Below, in pieces: positions 5,757 to 7,448 of a stretch of DNA of 7,448 nucleotides. Source of the DNA: Candidatus Nitrosymbiomonas sp. (GTDB lineage: Bacteria > Sysuimicrobiota > Sysuimicrobiia > Sysuimicrobiales > Humicultoraceae); the NCBI GenBank assembly GCA_020724185.1, contig DYHL01000128.1, positions 1 through 7,448 on the forward strand, in the 5' to 3' direction. Below the pieces are notes generated by a model. That model was not told the DNA's origin and did not search any database. It saw only the letters and a program-made list of their open reading frames with translations. Position 1 is the stretch's first letter, and every line of letters starts with the position of its first letter. The translations under genes were made by a program, and so were the position numbers.

Positions 5757-6257
5757 ATGGCCACCAAGCCTGCCGGCCGGTCGAAGAAGAACCCGGGGCG
5801 GACTGCAAAGGCCAGGACGCGCAAGAACCCGGCGCGGCCCAGCGCATCACGCAGTACCAAGCAGAAGCCAGCCCGGCCCCTTACCCGTCGGGAGGTGGAG
5901 GAGCTCCGCCGCTTTCTCGAGGCCGAGCAGGTGCGCCTGAACGAGGAACTGGAGGCGATCGAGGAGCGTCTGCCTGAGGTTGAGCAGGTGGGAATGGACG
6001 CCAGCGGCAGCTACGACGAGGACCTGGTGGACGTCGCGAGCGACACCTTCGAGCGCGAGAAGGGACTCGCCATAGAGAACAGCGTGCACCAACTGCTGCA
6101 CCAGGTCGAGGAGGCTCTAACTCGGGTAGAGAAAGGATCCTACGGGATCTGCCAGGTGTGCGAACAGCCCATCCACCCCGACCGCCTGCGCGCCCTGCCC
6201 TACGCCCGTCTCTGCATCCGGTGCAAGGAGCGCGAGGAACGAGCACTCCCAAGGTAG
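5757..6257 (+). CDS. TraR/DksA-family C4 zinc-finger protein with basic N-terminal tail
   Basis: 166 residues. The C-terminal half is the TraR/DksA zinc finger: CQVC (132-135) and CIRC (153-156) with 17 residues between the pairs, preceded by GSYGICQVC, which is near-universal in the family. Residues 43-78 and 97-125 are heptad-rich helices forming the expected coiled coil; the connecting stretch SYDEDLVDVASDTFEREK corresponds to the family's tip/turn region. The acidic tip of true DksA is not exactly present, so binding in the RNA polymerase secondary channel with ppGpp is possible but unproven. Residues 1-41 are a Lys/Arg/Pro/Ala tail with four acidic-free repeats of the KNPxR/KPAR type, like histone-H1-like tails and probably disordered and nucleic-acid-binding. 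ATG 5757 is preceded by GAGGGGA (5742-5748) at eight bases; the ATG at 5750 is in another frame. The gene's end overlaps lspA. Confidence 0.88.
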   Translation: MATKPAGRSKKNPGRTAKARTRKNPARPSASRSTKQKPARPLTRREVEELRRFLEAEQVRLNEELEAIEERLPEVEQVGMDASGSYDEDLVDVASDTFEREKGLAIENSVHQLLHQVEEALTRVEKGSYGICQVCEQPIHPDRLRALPYARLCIRCKEREERALPR

Positions 6258-6754
6258 CGCCCGCGGGCCTGTCCCGGGCGGGCGCCGGACGCCGATCCCC
6301 GGTTGCGCTCCTAGGCACCGCGTTTTTGGTGGCCGTGGCTGACCAGGCAGTCAAGGCGCTGATTGTGCGTGTCCTTCCTCCTTCTGCCAGTGTGGTGGTC
6401 CTCCCGGGGGTGTTCAGCATCACCCACGTTCAGAATCCAGGCGTGGCGTTTGGGCTGCTGAGCGGGATCCCTCCGGTCGCGGCAGCGCTCGTCGCCTTGA
6501 CCCTGTTCTTCCTGGTTCTCTACAATAGAGGCCGCTGGCTGAGGACTCGTGCGGCGGCCGGCGGCTTCGCGCTGATGGCAGGTGGTGCCTGCGGCAACCT
6601 GCTCGACCGCGCGCGGCTGGGGCATGTGGTAGACTACCTTGACCTTCACGTCTGGCCGGTGTTCAACCTGGCCGATGTGGCGATCGTTGTTGGCGCCGGG
6701 CTCCTGATGCTGGTGATGGCACGCGAGGGCCGGCAGGCGCAATCCCGGAGGTGA
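6221..6754 (+). CDS. lspA: Lipoprotein signal peptidase (signal peptidase II)
   Basis: Integral membrane aspartyl protease that removes signal peptides from diacylglyceryl-modified prolipoproteins. Four hydrophobic segments are visible, as in the family. Conserved blocks are ADQAVKALI at the end of the first segment, NPGVAFGLLSG, GGACGNLLDR, VVDYLD and FNLADVAI. The catalytic dyad is Asp138 (VVD) and Asp152 (NLAD), numbered from the GTG at 6221. The start is uncertain: the frame is open well into traR, no ribosome binding site precedes GTG 6221, and the only other candidates are GTG 6158 or a CTG at 6269. GTG 6221 gives 177 residues with a 30-residue basic N-terminal lead and a 37-base overlap with traR, suggesting translational coupling. 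The stop overlaps the lgt ribosome binding site. It acts directly after Lgt in lipoprotein maturation. Confidence 0.93.
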   Translation: MQGARGTSTPKVAPAGLSRAGAGRRSPVALLGTAFLVAVADQAVKALIVRVLPPSASVVVLPGVFSITHVQNPGVAFGLLSGIPPVAAALVALTLFFLVLYNRGRWLRTRAAAGGFALMAGGACGNLLDRARLGHVVDYLDLHVWPVFNLADVAIVVGAGLLMLVMAREGRQAQSRR

Positions 6755-6758
6755 ACGA

Positions 6759-7448
6759 GTGCGGCCAATCCTGTACGACCTGTGGGGCATTCCGATCTCG
6801 GCGTTCGGCGTCTTCCTGCTGCTGGCGTTCCTGGTGGCGATCAGCGCGGCCCGCGGGAGCGCGCAGCGACGGCTGGGGGCCGATCCCAACTGGACGCTGG
6901 ACCTCGCGCTCTACGCAATCATCGTCGGGATTGTGGGCGGCCGCATTGGGTACATAATCGCCAACCTTGGCCAGTTCATCGTCGAGCCCCTGAAGATGGT
7001 CACGATCTGGCGCGACGGCGGGCTCGTCTACTACGGCGCGCTGGTTGCGGCCCTGCTGCTGGTCCGGGGGTTCGCCCGGAGCAAGCAGATCTCGTTTGCT
7101 GGCCTGCTGGACGCCTTCGCGCCGGCACTGGTGCTGGGCTACGGCGTTGCCATGATCGGCGCGCTTCTGCACGGCCTGTTTGCGGGCCGGCCTACAGGGG
7201 TGCCCTGGGCGATCGAGCTGTTCCTGGAGCGGCGGCATCCGACGCAGATCTACCTGATGCTGGCATCGGCGGCGATCCTCGCGATCCTGCGGGCCCAGCG
7301 CGGGCAGCAGCTTGCGGACGGGACCCTGTTTGTACTGGCGCTCTTCCTGCAGGCGGTGGCCCGGTTTGCCGTGGACTTCTTCGTCGAGGCGCCCGCGGTG
7401 ATTGGCCCGCTCACCGCCGGTCAACTGGCCAGCGGCGCCGCCGTGCTG
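6759..7448 (+). CDS. lgt: Prolipoprotein diacylglyceryl transferase-like protein, 5' part
   Basis: Lgt moves a diacylglyceryl group from phosphatidylglycerol to the lipobox cysteine of prolipoproteins in the membrane. 230 residues are visible and the frame runs off the window. Family features are an N-terminal hydrophobic segment (11-29), GGRIGY (60-65), IWRDGGL (83-89), GRPTGVPW (143-150), RHPTQIY (159-165) and RFAVDFF (202-208), with several membrane helices. Several normally conserved residues are replaced. By my manual alignment to E. coli Lgt, Tyr26 becomes Phe16, His103 becomes Tyr92, Arg143 becomes Met132, and the GNFINGE block becomes GALLHGL (134-140). It may therefore be a divergent or altered-function paralogue. 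GTG 6759 is chosen because GGAGG (6747-6751) lies seven bases upstream; this site overlaps the lspA stop, so the two are tightly coupled. Confidence 0.82.
   Translation, partial: MRPILYDLWGIPISAFGVFLLLAFLVAISAARGSAQRRLGADPNWTLDLALYAIIVGIVGGRIGYIIANLGQFIVEPLKMVTIWRDGGLVYYGALVAALLLVRGFARSKQISFAGLLDAFAPALVLGYGVAMIGALLHGLFAGRPTGVPWAIELFLERRHPTQIYLMLASAAILAILRAQRGQQLADGTLFVLALFLQAVARFAVDFFVEAPAVIGPLTAGQLASGAAVL

Noticed and set aside
5750..5977. Alternative ATG at 5750 for the gene after ileS
   Set aside because: It opens a different frame with a Pro/Gly/Ala-rich shadow translation. The 5757 frame encodes the TraR/DksA zinc finger and has the correctly spaced ribosome binding site.
1..7448. CRISPR array, rRNA or tRNA genes
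   Set aside because: No regularly spaced direct repeats, no rRNA-like segments and no cloverleaf with a TTCGANNC-type arm in a plausible position were seen on either strand.

Overview
The window looks like a high-GC bacterial chromosome segment. An accessory stretch (about 1-2090) abuts a conserved housekeeping stretch (about 2170-7448). The combination of a T-box leader ending in a classical intrinsic terminator, a Thermus-like IleS subtype and a TraR/DksA-lspA-lgt order suggests a high-GC member of the Terrabacteria side (Bacillota-like, Armatimonadota-like or Sysuimicrobiota-like). This is an inference from gene content; no marker here fixes the phylum.

Region 1 (1-about 824): the 5' part of an IS110-family transposase on the minus strand, cut by the window start, with its short upstream non-coding end. 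A perfect 13-bp inverted repeat there covers the transposase ribosome binding site. It may belong to a translation-silencing hairpin or to a bridge RNA.

Region 2 (886-2082): three genes of visibly lower GC. A GTG-started PIN-domain (VapC-type) nuclease overlaps by 32 bases a 61-residue partner that is probably its antitoxin. The partner's stop codon lies inside the first box of a 60-base sequence (1520-1579) with the architecture of an integron attC recombination site. Only eight bases after that site starts a small uncharacterised protein with an HELVH zincin motif. No integrase is visible. I read this as remnant integron gene cassettes next to an IS, and it is the most unusual part of the window.

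Region 3 (2083-2483): about 90 bases with nothing assignable, then an extended -10 promoter and a complete T-box riboswitch with an AUC (Ile) specifier, stems I-III, T-box bulge, antiterminator and terminator.

Region 4 (2484-7448): ileS (controlled by the T-box), a new promoter, a TraR/DksA-type zinc-finger protein with a long basic N-terminal tail, lspA (signal peptidase II) and the 5' part of an lgt-like gene. The last three are packed as an operon with overlaps. LspA and Lgt are consecutive enzymes of lipoprotein maturation, but the Lgt-like protein lacks several residues usually considered catalytic.
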